Source of the DNA: Bacteroidales bacterium M7
GTDB taxonomy: Bacteria > Bacteroidota > Bacteroidia > Bacteroidales > Muribaculaceae
Length of the DNA: 64,000 bases
Reading direction: 5' to 3'
Assembly: GCA_001689515.1 (NCBI GenBank)
Contig: LUJR01000045.1
Coordinates: 91,272-155,271, forward strand
A model generated the notes under the pieces. That model did no database searches, had not been told where the DNA came from, and saw only the letters and a list, made by a program, of their open reading frames with translations. How positions within the stretch are numbered: the first letter of the stretch is position 1; every line of letters begins with the position of its first letter. Positions 36,750-45,069 of this stretch are shown here, piece by piece. The translations under genes were made by a program, and so were the position numbers.

Positions 36750-36757
36750 CAAAGGTA
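36750..36757 (-). promoter_or_regulatory. -7 promoter box for the FKBP pair
   Basis: The minus strand reads TACCTTTG (TAnnTTTG). The predicted start is near 36743. No clear -33 box. Confidence 0.4.
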
Positions 36758-36826
36758 AGACTTTATTTGATGATAACGCCACATTATTAAACAAAAAATG
36801 CTTAATAATAGTTCGCACCCCCTCTG

Positions 36827-36851
36827 TGTAGGGACATGCCGTGGCATGTCC
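36827..36851. repeat. Palindrome unit, left half of a split pair
   Basis: TGTAGGG plus core 36832-36851 (centre GT). Its facing partner, expected near 36890, is split by the element at 36905-37197, with the two pieces on either side. Confidence 0.8.
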
Positions 36852-36904
36852 GCTTTCCACAGTGTTCACGATTGCAACGCCTGATGGTCGGACATGCCAC
36901 GGCA

Positions 36905-37197
36905 CAATGTCACTAACTTAAGGATTTACAAGCAAGTCGCGCCCCTTGTGGGCGCATCTCTCTGTTAACCGAGGGGCTTGCCCCTCGGTTAGATATGGAA
37001 ATGTACGCGCTGCGCTTTGCCGCAGCGCATCAGTCGCTATCATGTTGAGCATCATGGTGTTTAATGCGCTGCGGCAAAGCTCAGCGCGTGGCATAGGCTG
37101 ACATTTACCGAGGGGCAAGCCCCTCGGTTACCATAGAGATGCGCCCTTTCGGGCGCGTACATGGGGAGACCAAGATTAGCTTAAGTTAGTGACATTG
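36905..37197. mobile_element. 293-bp element with perfect ends and 10-bp target duplication
   Basis: The ends CAATGTCACTAACTTAAG (36905-36922) and CTTAAGTTAGTGACATTG (37180-37197) are exact 18-bp inverted repeats. TGCCACGGCA stands directly on both sides (36895-36904 and 37198-37207), and removing the element plus one copy restores a normal palindrome unit. The interior repeats the modules of 14517-14794 (GGGGCGC hairpins, CCGAGGGGCTTGCCCCTCGG, long GCGCTGCGCTTTGCCGCAGC stem) in mirror order. No coding frame. Confidence 0.85.
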
Positions 37198-37255
37198 TGC
37201 CACGGCATGTCCCTACAAAATCCACGCGAGGTGTTGGATTGATAGCTTCTAAATT

Positions 37256-37285
37256 AAAAAGCTGGTCACTCATTTGAGCGACCAG
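37256..37285 (-). terminator. Terminator of the 212-residue lipoprotein gene
   Basis: CTGGTCACTC (37262-37271) pairs with GAGCGACCAG (37276-37285, one wobble). On the minus strand it is followed by CTTTTT. Confidence 0.8.
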
Positions 37286-37335
37286 ACTTGGGTTAGAAAT
37301 GCTACGGAAGCGTTTGAACGATTATGCTCAAGGGT

Positions 37336-37974
37336 TTATTTACCATAGCTTGCAAACATGTAGACTTTGTTGTTCACTTGTACATATACCGATGGGCTAT
37401 AATACATGTCGGCAGTTCGCTCATATTCATCAAGATACCTCACCAGATCGTTATACAAACTTTTCTCTTCGGGAGAGAGATTGCCATAACCTTGGCTTTT
37501 CAACGCATTGTATGAGTTATAGTACATACTGCATAGCGTTGCCGATTCTCCATCGGAAGGGTCAACTCCGAAAATATAATAGAACCAGAATGGATTGACG
37601 AATTTTGCTTCGAAATTATCACCATTATATCGTGAAGTATAACCATAAGCCTGACTCCCAACCGAAATCTGTGTTTCTCCGTCTATGTCTCCGTGTCCGA
37701 TGCCGAACTTGATAGTGGCATCGGGCAAGGCGTTGTGGAGGGTGGATGTAATTGTGAAATTCCACATATAGTCACTATAGGCGGCTCTTACTGTGACATG
37801 TTTACGGATTAATGCCTTGATCTGAGTATCAGAGGACGCAGGATCATCATTGCCGGATGTATTGCTGCCAGCCTCAGGTACGGCAGGAGCCACATATTCC
37901 GGCTCGTCATCGCCGCATGATGTCAGAAAAATCGGCGAAAAAGCTATCAGCACAGCCGCAAAAAACTTTTTCAT
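37336..37974 (-). CDS. Predicted lipoprotein, function unknown
   Basis: The 212-residue protein has a clear lipoprotein signal (IFLTSCGDDEPE, Cys20) and an acidic linker with PEAGSN and DDPASSD. The later region is beta/aromatic rich and not recognised. The signal start MKKFFAAVLIAFSPIF resembles that of the next gene (38001-38366), and the two lie 26 bases apart on the same strand, suggesting a small lipoprotein operon. Confidence 0.7.
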   Translation of the reverse strand: MKKFFAAVLIAFSPIFLTSCGDDEPEYVAPAVPEAGSNTSGNDDPASSDTQIKALIRKHVTVRAAYSDYMWNFTITSTLHNALPDATIKFGIGHGDIDGETQISVGSQAYGYTSRYNGDNFEAKFVNPFWFYYIFGVDPSDGESATLCSMYYNSYNALKSQGYGNLSPEEKSLYNDLVRYLDEYERTADMYYSPSVYVQVNNKVYMFASYGK

Positions 37975-38000
37975 TGGTTTAGTATAGTTTTTTGTAGTGC

Positions 38001-38366
38001 TTATTTTTTATAGAATGATCTGGGAGAATAGTTGGCTTCCTGTAAGATCAATTCTGTCTCGGTGAGATTGATGATTTTAAATACATCTCTACCAGAAGAC
38101 TCCCAGTCGATGGTCAGATTGCTGCCGTCAAGAGACCAGGTCAGGGTTTCGTCAATGCTTGAACTGCCATTACGAGTCTCTTTGTCGTATCCCGTACCGT
38201 TTTCAAGAAATACGATGCTGTAGGTGGGCTCATCAGATTCTGCCCATTCGCCGATAAGGAGCTGGGCTTGTTCGGGAACTCCTGGTTCATCTTTGTCGTC
38301 GTCGCCGCATGAAGCTAAGGCTGTGACCATGAAGAGGTACATGAAGAACTTAAAAAACTTTTTCAT
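38001..38366 (-). CDS. Small lipoprotein with lipocalin-like domain
   Basis: The 121-residue protein starts at the ATG opening MKKFFKFFMYLFMVTALASCG (Cys20). After an acidic linker comes LLIGEWAESDEPTYSIVFLENGTG and LTWSLDGSNLTIDWESSG, a pattern typical of lipocalin-like (DUF4923/5004-type) domains in Bacteroidetes lipoproteins. A longer frame runs 28 residues upstream with no supporting features. The ligand is unknown. Confidence 0.7.
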   Translation of the reverse strand: MKKFFKFFMYLFMVTALASCGDDDKDEPGVPEQAQLLIGEWAESDEPTYSIVFLENGTGYDKETRNGSSSIDETLTWSLDGSNLTIDWESSGRDVFKIINLTETELILQEANYSPRSFYKK

Positions 38367-38465
38367 GACTTGTGATAATTGGTTTTCGTCGGTCTTACAG
38401 TCCTCTCGACCAAAGGATTGATAAAAAAGAAACGTGGACTGGATTACCATATCGCGAATGATGGT

Positions 38466-38563
38466 CCTGAGAAAACCTTAAGTGCAAGATATGGAACAGC
38501 AGCCCACGCTATACGCGTGAGAACCGTCTTGTTATCTCTTGCACTGTGTGAAAATTTCTCAGG
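38466..38563. ncRNA. Candidate structured RNA or mobile hairpin
   Basis: Three nested stems align: CCTGAGAAA (38466-38474) with TTTCTCAGG (38555-38563), GTGCAAGA (38482-38489) with TCTTGCAC (38537-38544), and CACGC (38505-38509) with GCGTG (38515-38519). It lies in a gene-free gap upstream of the small lipoproteins and beyond the gldN terminator. Strand and class are undecided. It resembles no RNA I recognise and lacks the CAATG ends of the repeat elements. Confidence 0.4.
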
Positions 38564-38680
38564 TTTTCATTCGCAAGAAAGCAAAACGCCTCTTAAATAA
38601 TTACAAGTATGTCCGCGCATACTTCTATACGCACCGTAAAGGTAGGTCAAATTTCTGAATTTGACAAATGATGACAAGAA

Positions 38681-38711
38681 AGTCCTTAGTGTCTCTAAGG
38701 TCACTAAGGAC
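38681..38711 (-). terminator. Terminator of the T9SS operon
   Basis: GTCCTTAGTG (38682-38691) pairs perfectly with CACTAAGGAC (38702-38711). The minus-strand continuation is TTTCTT. About 48 bases after the gldN stop. Confidence 0.65.
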
Positions 38712-38750
38712 TTTAAAGACTCTAAGGACTTTAAGGATTTTAAGGGGAGC
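38702..38750. repeat. AAGGACTTTAA-type tandem repeats after gldN
   Basis: CTAAGGACTTTAAAGACTCTAAGGACTTTAAGG-like units, about 9-18 bases long and slightly varied, run up to 9 bases from the gldN stop. The same word set occurs at 23880-23935 after the HAD gene. Confidence 0.6.
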
Positions 38751-38758
38751 GCGGCTGG

Positions 38759-39958
38759 TCAGCGGCGGCGGTTGCGGACGCTCTTTTCGGCGGCGGGTTG
38801 GGTGCCTGATGATTTGGCGCGCTTGACCTTGGGCTTCTTCTTTGATTTCTTTTTCTTGCTGTCAGCCTTCTTTTTGTCGGCTTCGCTCTTGCGGGCGCGG
38901 GAGTTGACCTTGGGGGCTTCTTCGGTCTGTGCGCCTTCCTCAGCCACTACGGGGAGTCCTTCGCTGTCGATGACAGGCGCGGTGGCTGAGGTCTGCCCGT
39001 TTTCGGCGGCAGCCTCAGCCTCCTCGCGGGCTATGCGGGCTTCTTCAAGTTCCTCGAGCGAGGGCACCCACATCTTCTTGCCCCAGTTGTCAAGGCTCTG
39101 CTGTATGCTGTCCTGCACCTCCTTGCGGCGGTCGGGGTCGCTGTACATCTGCATCAGCGAGAGGTTGCGCAGGTTACGGGTCTTGTAGATTTCGCCGTCA
39201 TACATCACCTTGGAGAAATAGTCGGAGATGGAGTGTGTGGCGAGGTTGTTGTTGTCATCCACGAATATGGATGTGGTGGCAAGGTAGGGCTTGATGTCGG
39301 AATATTTGACCCAGAACATCGGATATTTCACTGCCTCGCCGCCGAAGTCGCCGCTGCGGTGGAGCACCGGGCAGATTGCCTCCACATGGCAGTTGACCTT
39401 GTTAGTGCGGTGGTCAAATTCCCAACGCTCTATTATATAATAGGAGAGCACCTCGTTGGAGGGTACATCGGCATCCTCGATGGTGAATCGCGGACGTTTC
39501 TCCGTAGAGCCCTTGGCATCGGTGTAGAGGATGTGGAAGCGGTCAAGCATGTCGCGGGTCTTGACGCGGTACTGGTCGTTGAAGATTTCGCGTCCGTCAA
39601 GATATTCGTAGACGGGGAGCTGCCCGGAGGCTACAAGCTCCATTATGATGCGGAAGAGGTTTTTCTGTCCGTCGATTACCTCGTCGGGATAGTAGAGCGG
39701 AGCGTTCTGCACCTTGTTGAGGTCGAGTTCGCGATATATGACGCGCATCCAGTCGAGGTCGGCATCGCTCATTGGTGTGGTCTCGGAGGCATTCTGCATG
39801 CGCTGTGTGATGCCCGGACCTGCCTGCTGGAGGGCGCGGCGACGTTCGGCGGCGTTGGTGCGCGACACGCCTGTGGTCGTGGAGCGTTCCTGAGCCATGG
39901 CTGACACCGTGGTGAGAGCCAGGAGGGAGAATGCTGCTATATAGCGTGATAATTTCAT
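38759..39958 (-). CDS. gldN: GldN/PorN, type IX secretion periplasmic ring protein
   Basis: The 399-residue protein has a signal peptide ending AMAQ and the GldN core (about 60-290: IYRELDLNKVQNAPLYYPDEV, WEFDHRTNKVNCHVEAICPV, MFWVKYSDIKPYL). GldN binds GldK and GldM to form the periplasmic ring linked to the outer membrane. The C-terminal hundred residues are an acidic stretch then a Lys/Arg tail (KKKADSKKKKSKKKPKVKR), longer than the family core requires. It is the last gene of the operon, 28 bases after gldM. Confidence 0.93.
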   Translation of the reverse strand: MKLSRYIAAFSLLALTTVSAMAQERSTTTGVSRTNAAERRRALQQAGPGITQRMQNASETTPMSDADLDWMRVIYRELDLNKVQNAPLYYPDEVIDGQKNLFRIIMELVASGQLPVYEYLDGREIFNDQYRVKTRDMLDRFHILYTDAKGSTEKRPRFTIEDADVPSNEVLSYYIIERWEFDHRTNKVNCHVEAICPVLHRSGDFGGEAVKYPMFWVKYSDIKPYLATTSIFVDDNNNLATHSISDYFSKVMYDGEIYKTRNLRNLSLMQMYSDPDRRKEVQDSIQQSLDNWGKKMWVPSLEELEEARIAREEAEAAAENGQTSATAPVIDSEGLPVVAEEGAQTEEAPKVNSRARKSEADKKKADSKKKKSKKKPKVKRAKSSGTQPAAEKSVRNRRR

Positions 39959-39986
39959 ATGCTGAGGGATATATAAAAGAAGCGTG

Positions 39987-41549
39987 TTAGTTGACTATGA
40001 CTTCCATGGGGCGCAGTGTTCGCTGGGTGCCGTCAGGCCCGGAGACCTTGATACGCGAGATGTAGAAGCGTTTGCCACGAGAGAGGCGGCGGAACGATTC
40101 GCGCTGGCGCGACGAGAAGTTGGGTCCGTCGCTGACTTCGGGTATGGCGTTGTTCATGGAATCAAACGATACGGTCTCGAACGATATGACTTTGAAGGGG
40201 GTATCAAGGATGCCGTCGTCGATGGCTGCCCCGAGACCCGATGCGCTCATCAGCGAAGCCTTGCTGATGGGGGTGTCGCCCTTGTAGCGTTCCTGTCCTG
40301 AAGCACCGTTGAACGGTATGAAAGGTGTGGGGTCAGGCAGACGGCGCACACGGAACTTGGTGGCGCTGATGCGCTGGTTGGCGCTTTCAAGCTGGGCTGT
40401 GACTACGATTTCGGCGTCGCTGCCCACCTTGCCGGGGCGCGCTATCCACTTGTCACCGCTTCGGGTCAGTGAGCCGTTGGTCATCGAGGCGTTGATTTTG
40501 CTCATCGGTATGCCGGGAACGGCTATGCTGATGGGGTTGTCGATGCCGGCATAGAGCACGTTCATGTTGGTGGCGGATACGGATGCCATCGGTTCCATGA
40601 CGGTATATGACGACTTGAATGGGAGGGTCATGTCGGAGCCGTTGCCCATATTGAATGTCACGGTGCCAGAGTAATCGAAGTTTCCGGCTGAGCCTGCGGT
40701 AAATTCGTAGAGTCCGCGGTCATTGTTGAGGGTTCTGCCGTTGATGGTCACTACAGGGCGTGCAGTGGTGTCTACCGCAGCCACGACGATGTTGGCTGAA
40801 TATTTAGCCCCTTTCATCACGTAGCGGCTCTGGGGGATGACGAACGCATTGAGCGAATTGACGCGCACATCCGTGGCATCAATGGCTGAGAGAAGCTGCT
40901 GGAGCGTCTCGCCCTCGGCATAGCGGAGGTCGTTCTGGAGTTTAGTCAGATGGGTGACGGCAGCCACTACGGGCTGCCCTTCAAATTTTGCCACCTCCCA
41001 CTTGACAGGGAGGGCTATGCCCGGTTTTTTGACTGGAGATGTGGAGAGAGAAGCCTTGATATTGCGCACCACGGATGAGTCTGCGATCATCTTGGTCACG
41101 AAATCGGAGTAGGAGTCAAGTTGCAGACGGAGTTTCTCGCCGAGGCGCGAGGTGGGGTTGAGCATGACAGTGGCGGCAGACTCGAGGTCGTCAAGGTTGA
41201 CGATATTGTGCGGGTCGCCCTCCTCGCCGTCGCTTTTGCGGACTATGAGATATTTGAGAGAGTCGATTTCGTTGTAGAGACGCTGCGATTCGTCGCGCAC
41301 AGCGGTAGCTTTGGCAAGCCAGGGATTCCCTTTCTCGGGATTCTGGAGAGCCATGGCGCTGATAGCCCCGTAGATGCCGCTGTTACGGTCAGATGCCGTC
41401 TCGTTGGTGCGCGCGAGTCCGTCTTCGACTTCCTTGAAGCCGTCGAGGACATCGCTTGACACATTGAGTGCAAGCATTGCCGTCAGGACGATGTACATCA
41501 GGTTGATCATCTTCTGACGGGGTGACAGACGTGTGTTGCTCTGGGCCAT
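39987..41549 (-). CDS. gldM: GldM/PorM, type IX secretion motor rod
   Basis: The 520-residue protein has a short cytoplasmic N-terminus (RLSPRQK), one membrane helix (MINLMYIVLTAMLALNVS) and four periplasmic domains that form the rod carrying energy from the GldL-GldM motor to the GldK/N ring. VLDGFKEVEDGL follows the helix as in the family. Its start overlaps the gldL stop by one base. Confidence 0.95.
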   Translation of the reverse strand: MAQSNTRLSPRQKMINLMYIVLTAMLALNVSSDVLDGFKEVEDGLARTNETASDRNSGIYGAISAMALQNPEKGNPWLAKATAVRDESQRLYNEIDSLKYLIVRKSDGEEGDPHNIVNLDDLESAATVMLNPTSRLGEKLRLQLDSYSDFVTKMIADSSVVRNIKASLSTSPVKKPGIALPVKWEVAKFEGQPVVAAVTHLTKLQNDLRYAEGETLQQLLSAIDATDVRVNSLNAFVIPQSRYVMKGAKYSANIVVAAVDTTARPVVTINGRTLNNDRGLYEFTAGSAGNFDYSGTVTFNMGNGSDMTLPFKSSYTVMEPMASVSATNMNVLYAGIDNPISIAVPGIPMSKINASMTNGSLTRSGDKWIARPGKVGSDAEIVVTAQLESANQRISATKFRVRRLPDPTPFIPFNGASGQERYKGDTPISKASLMSASGLGAAIDDGILDTPFKVISFETVSFDSMNNAIPEVSDGPNFSSRQRESFRRLSRGKRFYISRIKVSGPDGTQRTLRPMEVIVN

Positions 41550-42523
41550 CAGTTACGGGTGAATGGATTTGTGTCGGGTGTGGTGGGGTTGGAGGTGGGC
41601 TGTGCAGGGGCTGCGTCGGCAGGAGTGCCGGGCATGGGAGCGCGGTACATGTTGACGGTCATGGCGTGGATCATCTTCTCATATACCTGGTTGAGCTGCT
41701 GCATGTAGCGCGCCATCTTCTCGGTCTCCTCGTAGTAACGCGCGCTCTGCTGCGAGCTCTTCTCATACATGTCGCGGATGTCCTTGATGCCGCGGTTGAC
41801 GCGGTCGATGGAGTCGAGCTGGCTCGATACGCTCTTGAGCTGTATCTCATAGATGGTGTTGAGGCCACCGATGTTGCGGTTGAGATCCTCCATCTGTGTG
41901 ACGTAGCCTGTGGAGCTGGAGGATATGCCCTCGGAGTTCTCGGTGATGGCACGGTAGCTCTCGAGGAGCACCTTGCTGACCTCGTTGAGGGCTGCGGTGG
42001 TGTCACGCAGCTGCTCCATGGTTTGGGCGATTTCGCCCATCTTGGTCATGTAGTCCTGAGTGGCGGTGGCAAGGTCTGTGATTTCCGAGGGTGCCGGCAC
42101 AGAGGATGTGGTGGTTGCTGCCTGTGAGGGAGCTGCCACGGTGACAGTGGCATGACCAGCTGATGTAGGCTGGCTAGCCTCAAGGTCAGAGGCGTTGATA
42201 GAACCGTTGATGAGCACACTGCCGCCTGTGCCTCCGAAATCGGGGCGGTCTTCGGGGTCGCGTGACTGGAGCACGGGGAACACGTCCTCCCAGCGGTATT
42301 CGCGCGGCGGACGGTCAAAGGCGGTGAGGATGAACATCAGCACCTCGGTGCCCATACCTATGCAGAGGAGTAGGTTGCCTCCGGGGAGGTGGAGTATCTT
42401 GAAGAGTGCGCCCCAGATGACTACGGCAGCACCTATGGAGTAGGCGAAGTTGAAAAACCGCTGGCCGCTCTCGCCAGAGAGGAAGCGCTCGACGCTGTTT
42501 TTATATCTTTTGATTTTTCCCAT
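41549..42523 (-). CDS. gldL: GldL/PorL, type IX secretion inner-membrane motor
   Basis: The 324-residue protein has two membrane helices (about 25-45 and 50-72). Glu60 lies in the second (CIGMGTEVLMFIL), the place of the proton-path glutamate of GldL. The long cytoplasmic region is predicted coiled coil with a Pro/Ala/Thr linker near 120-155. A GldL5-GldM2 complex powers the system by proton motive force. Confidence 0.94.
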   Translation of the reverse strand: MGKIKRYKNSVERFLSGESGQRFFNFAYSIGAAVVIWGALFKILHLPGGNLLLCIGMGTEVLMFILTAFDRPPREYRWEDVFPVLQSRDPEDRPDFGGTGGSVLINGSINASDLEASQPTSAGHATVTVAAPSQAATTTSSVPAPSEITDLATATQDYMTKMGEIAQTMEQLRDTTAALNEVSKVLLESYRAITENSEGISSSSTGYVTQMEDLNRNIGGLNTIYEIQLKSVSSQLDSIDRVNRGIKDIRDMYEKSSQQSARYYEETEKMARYMQQLNQVYEKMIHAMTVNMYRAPMPGTPADAAPAQPTSNPTTPDTNPFTRN

Positions 42524-42581
42524 TGTCGTGTATGGTCAAAGAGATGTATGGTTGGATTCTGGTTGGTATTATGCGTTTTTA

Positions 42582-44027
42582 TCAGTGGCGTGACTTGTTG
42601 CCCTTTGCAAAGCCGATCTGCGAGCGCACGCAGCGGAAGCCGATATATGAACGCTGCTCGTTCTCGTATTCCCACTGGCGTAGGTCGGAGCGTACGTTGT
42701 GTGCCACGTCTTTCCACGAACCGCCGCGGATGATCTTGCGCTTGAGGCGGTAGGGGTCTTCCTTGGCAGCATTGTAGCGGTATTCGGGGTTGAGGTCGCT
42801 CGTTATTTTGCTTACTGACGGAGTGTAGGCTGTCGATGTCCATTCGCTGACATTGCCAGCCATGTCATATAGCCCGAAATCGTTGGGCTGGTAGGTGCCT
42901 ACACGCGAGGTTATCAGCTGACCGTCAAGGGTATAATTGCCGTCCTGAGGCTTGAAGTTGGCATAGAAGCATCCCTTGTCGTCATCGGTCAGCGGCAAGT
43001 CGCCTTCCCAGGGGTATTTGTTTTCCGACATGCCTGCGCGTGCCGCGTACTCCCACTCAGCCTCTGTGGGTAGGCGGTAAGGCTCTATGATGACACCGTT
43101 GCGTCCGATGGAGCGGCGCAGGTAGTCGGTACGCCAGTTGGCGAATGCGTTCGCCTGATCCCAGCTCACGCCTACCACGGGGTATTCGCTGTAGCCGGGG
43201 TGGGAGAAATAGAGGCGTACGTAAGGCTCGTTGTAGGCGTTCTCAAAGTCGTTGACCCAGCAGGTAGTGTCGGGGTAGACGTTGACGATGTAGGTGTTGA
43301 GGAAATCGTAGTCGCCGGTAAGGGCGCGTGTTACGGTCTCGCGGACTATCTCGCCTGCATCGTTGATGTAGGCTGTGTCCTTGGAGATGATGGGATTGTC
43401 GGTGGGCACGGGCTTGTCCGTGTCGTAGATGCGGCGTGTCGGGTCAAGACGGTTCTTGCGCTTGACAGCCTCGGTGGTGTTGAATATCTCGTAGCGGTAG
43501 TTGAGCTGCGTGGGGTCGAGTTCGCGCTTGCCGGTGATGGGGTTGGTGCGGTAGAGGCTTTCGATGGCTCGCTGCTCGTCCTCGTTGGCATTGCGCCAGG
43601 GTATGGGCTTGCTCCAGTTGAGGTGGGGGGTGATGGGGTTGCCCTCCTTGTCCTCCTCGATTTTGAAGGCTTCGTTGCCGCCGTATGAGGGGTCGGCGAG
43701 GCGTTCGCGGATGATGCTGTCACGCACCCAGAACACAAACTGCTTGTACTTGCCGTTGGTCACCTCGGTCTCGTCCATCCAGAATGCGTCGACGGATGCA
43801 CCGCGGGCATCGGCAGCGAGATTCCAAGCCGAGTCAGCCTGCTGCGGGCCGAGGATGATGGATCCGCGGTCCACGAGTACCATGCCGTAGGGTGTCGGTT
43901 CGGTCCACGCAGTGCCTGATACGCCGGTCACTTCGCCTCCCGAGCCTGACGAACGTCCCAATGAGCCGCAAGATGCTATGCCCATTGCAATGATGAGTGC
44001 TGAGATATAGATGGTGATTTTTTTCAT
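42582..44027 (-). CDS. gldK: GldK/PorK, type IX secretion ring lipoprotein
   Basis: The 481-residue lipoprotein (Cys20 in GIASCGSL) has a formylglycine-generating-enzyme-like fold: DAFWMDETEVTNGKYKQFV, YRLPTEAEWEYAARAG, YDMAGNVSEWTSTAY and IIRGGSWKD...YIGFRCVR. The domain serves as a structural ring subunit with GldN rather than an active enzyme. It is 58 bases upstream of gldL. Confidence 0.95.
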   Translation of the reverse strand: MKKITIYISALIIAMGIASCGSLGRSSGSGGEVTGVSGTAWTEPTPYGMVLVDRGSIILGPQQADSAWNLAADARGASVDAFWMDETEVTNGKYKQFVFWVRDSIIRERLADPSYGGNEAFKIEEDKEGNPITPHLNWSKPIPWRNANEDEQRAIESLYRTNPITGKRELDPTQLNYRYEIFNTTEAVKRKNRLDPTRRIYDTDKPVPTDNPIISKDTAYINDAGEIVRETVTRALTGDYDFLNTYIVNVYPDTTCWVNDFENAYNEPYVRLYFSHPGYSEYPVVGVSWDQANAFANWRTDYLRRSIGRNGVIIEPYRLPTEAEWEYAARAGMSENKYPWEGDLPLTDDDKGCFYANFKPQDGNYTLDGQLITSRVGTYQPNDFGLYDMAGNVSEWTSTAYTPSVSKITSDLNPEYRYNAAKEDPYRLKRKIIRGGSWKDVAHNVRSDLRQWEYENEQRSYIGFRCVRSQIGFAKGNKSRH

Positions 44028-44037
44028 TTGTGATAAC

Positions 44038-45063
44038 TTAGAGTATGCGTATGCTCTTGTGCTTGTATTTGTTATGGTCGCCGAGGTCGAGCTTCAGGCT
44101 GTAGCCGGCGAGGATTTCATGGCTTCCGGATGATAGTTTCGCTATGTCGGAGAGGGGGTAGTCATAGGAATACGCCAGGAAGAAACCTTTGTATTCGCCT
44201 GACGCCATGACCGACACTGCATCATTGTAGCGGTAACCGACTCCAAATGTAAGAAACTTTTTCCATCGGGTGCGGGCAGTCACCTCAAAAGTGGTGTTGC
44301 TGCCGAGGTCGCTTGCCACCATTACCGATGGCATCACTTCAAATAACGTGTTTCTGAGCGGAATATTGCTACCACCCATGAAATAAAGTGTAGGCTTTAA
44401 GTCTAATTTGTAATTTTTAGCGTCTCCGCTGAAGTCTGACTCCGCAGAGCTGCCCGAGGAAGCGACTGCATCTCCGAATGATATGGAGGGTGAATTAAGA
44501 TGCAGCATGCTCAGCCCTGCCCAGAAAAGTTTGTGGGTGTAGTGCACGCCCAGACCTATGTCAAATGCCGTGCCGGAGATGTCGGTGGTGGGAATCGCCT
44601 CGTCCTGACCTATGTGGTAGTCATCATCGAAGTCTATCTCCACTTCGGAGCCTTTGAAGGTCATGCTCGACATGCCTATCTGCACGGCGGCGGTCAGTTC
44701 GCCCTTGAACATCTTCTGCTTGAACGCCAGCTGCACGTTGCCGCCGAGGTTGCTGAACAGTCCGTAGGAGTCCTGGTTGAGAACCAGACCCACGCCCCAG
44801 CGGCGGTCAAACAGCTTGAGGGGCATGTCGGCGGCGAGGGCGAAGGTGGTGGGGGCATGCGAGATGCCTACCCATTGCAGACGCGATACGGCGCGGAATC
44901 TGACGAAATCGGTCAGACCGATGGCAGCGGGATTGTAGTATGAGGGTACTTCGAAATACTGTGTGAAAAGCGGATCGGTCTGCGCCACCGCCTTGGGGGA
45001 GGCTGCGGCTATCACCGCTATGAGCATTGCGATGCGTATGGATAGTTTGCGTATCATCGACAT
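44038..45063 (-). CDS. porP: PorP/SprF family outer membrane protein
   Basis: The 341-residue beta-barrel has a signal peptide ending AVAQ, then TDPLFTQYFEVPSYYNPAAIGL, the hallmark opening of PorP/SprF. It ends with a typical barrel strand (HEILAGYSLKLDLG). PorP connects the secretion machinery to the outer membrane and to cargo handling. It is 10 bases upstream of gldK and 6 bases after porT. Confidence 0.93.
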   Translation of the reverse strand: MSMIRKLSIRIAMLIAVIAAASPKAVAQTDPLFTQYFEVPSYYNPAAIGLTDFVRFRAVSRLQWVGISHAPTTFALAADMPLKLFDRRWGVGLVLNQDSYGLFSNLGGNVQLAFKQKMFKGELTAAVQIGMSSMTFKGSEVEIDFDDDYHIGQDEAIPTTDISGTAFDIGLGVHYTHKLFWAGLSMLHLNSPSISFGDAVASSGSSAESDFSGDAKNYKLDLKPTLYFMGGSNIPLRNTLFEVMPSVMVASDLGSNTTFEVTARTRWKKFLTFGVGYRYNDAVSVMASGEYKGFFLAYSYDYPLSDIAKLSSGSHEILAGYSLKLDLGDHNKYKHKSIRIL

Positions 45064-45069
45064 TGTCCG

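Noticed and set aside
39233..39904. Plus-strand frame of 223 codons opposite gldN
   Set aside because: Antisense shadow of gldN; repetitive Val/Gly/His content with no domain pattern.
41522..42127. Plus-strand frame of 201 codons opposite gldL
   Set aside because: Antisense shadow of the coiled-coil part of gldL.
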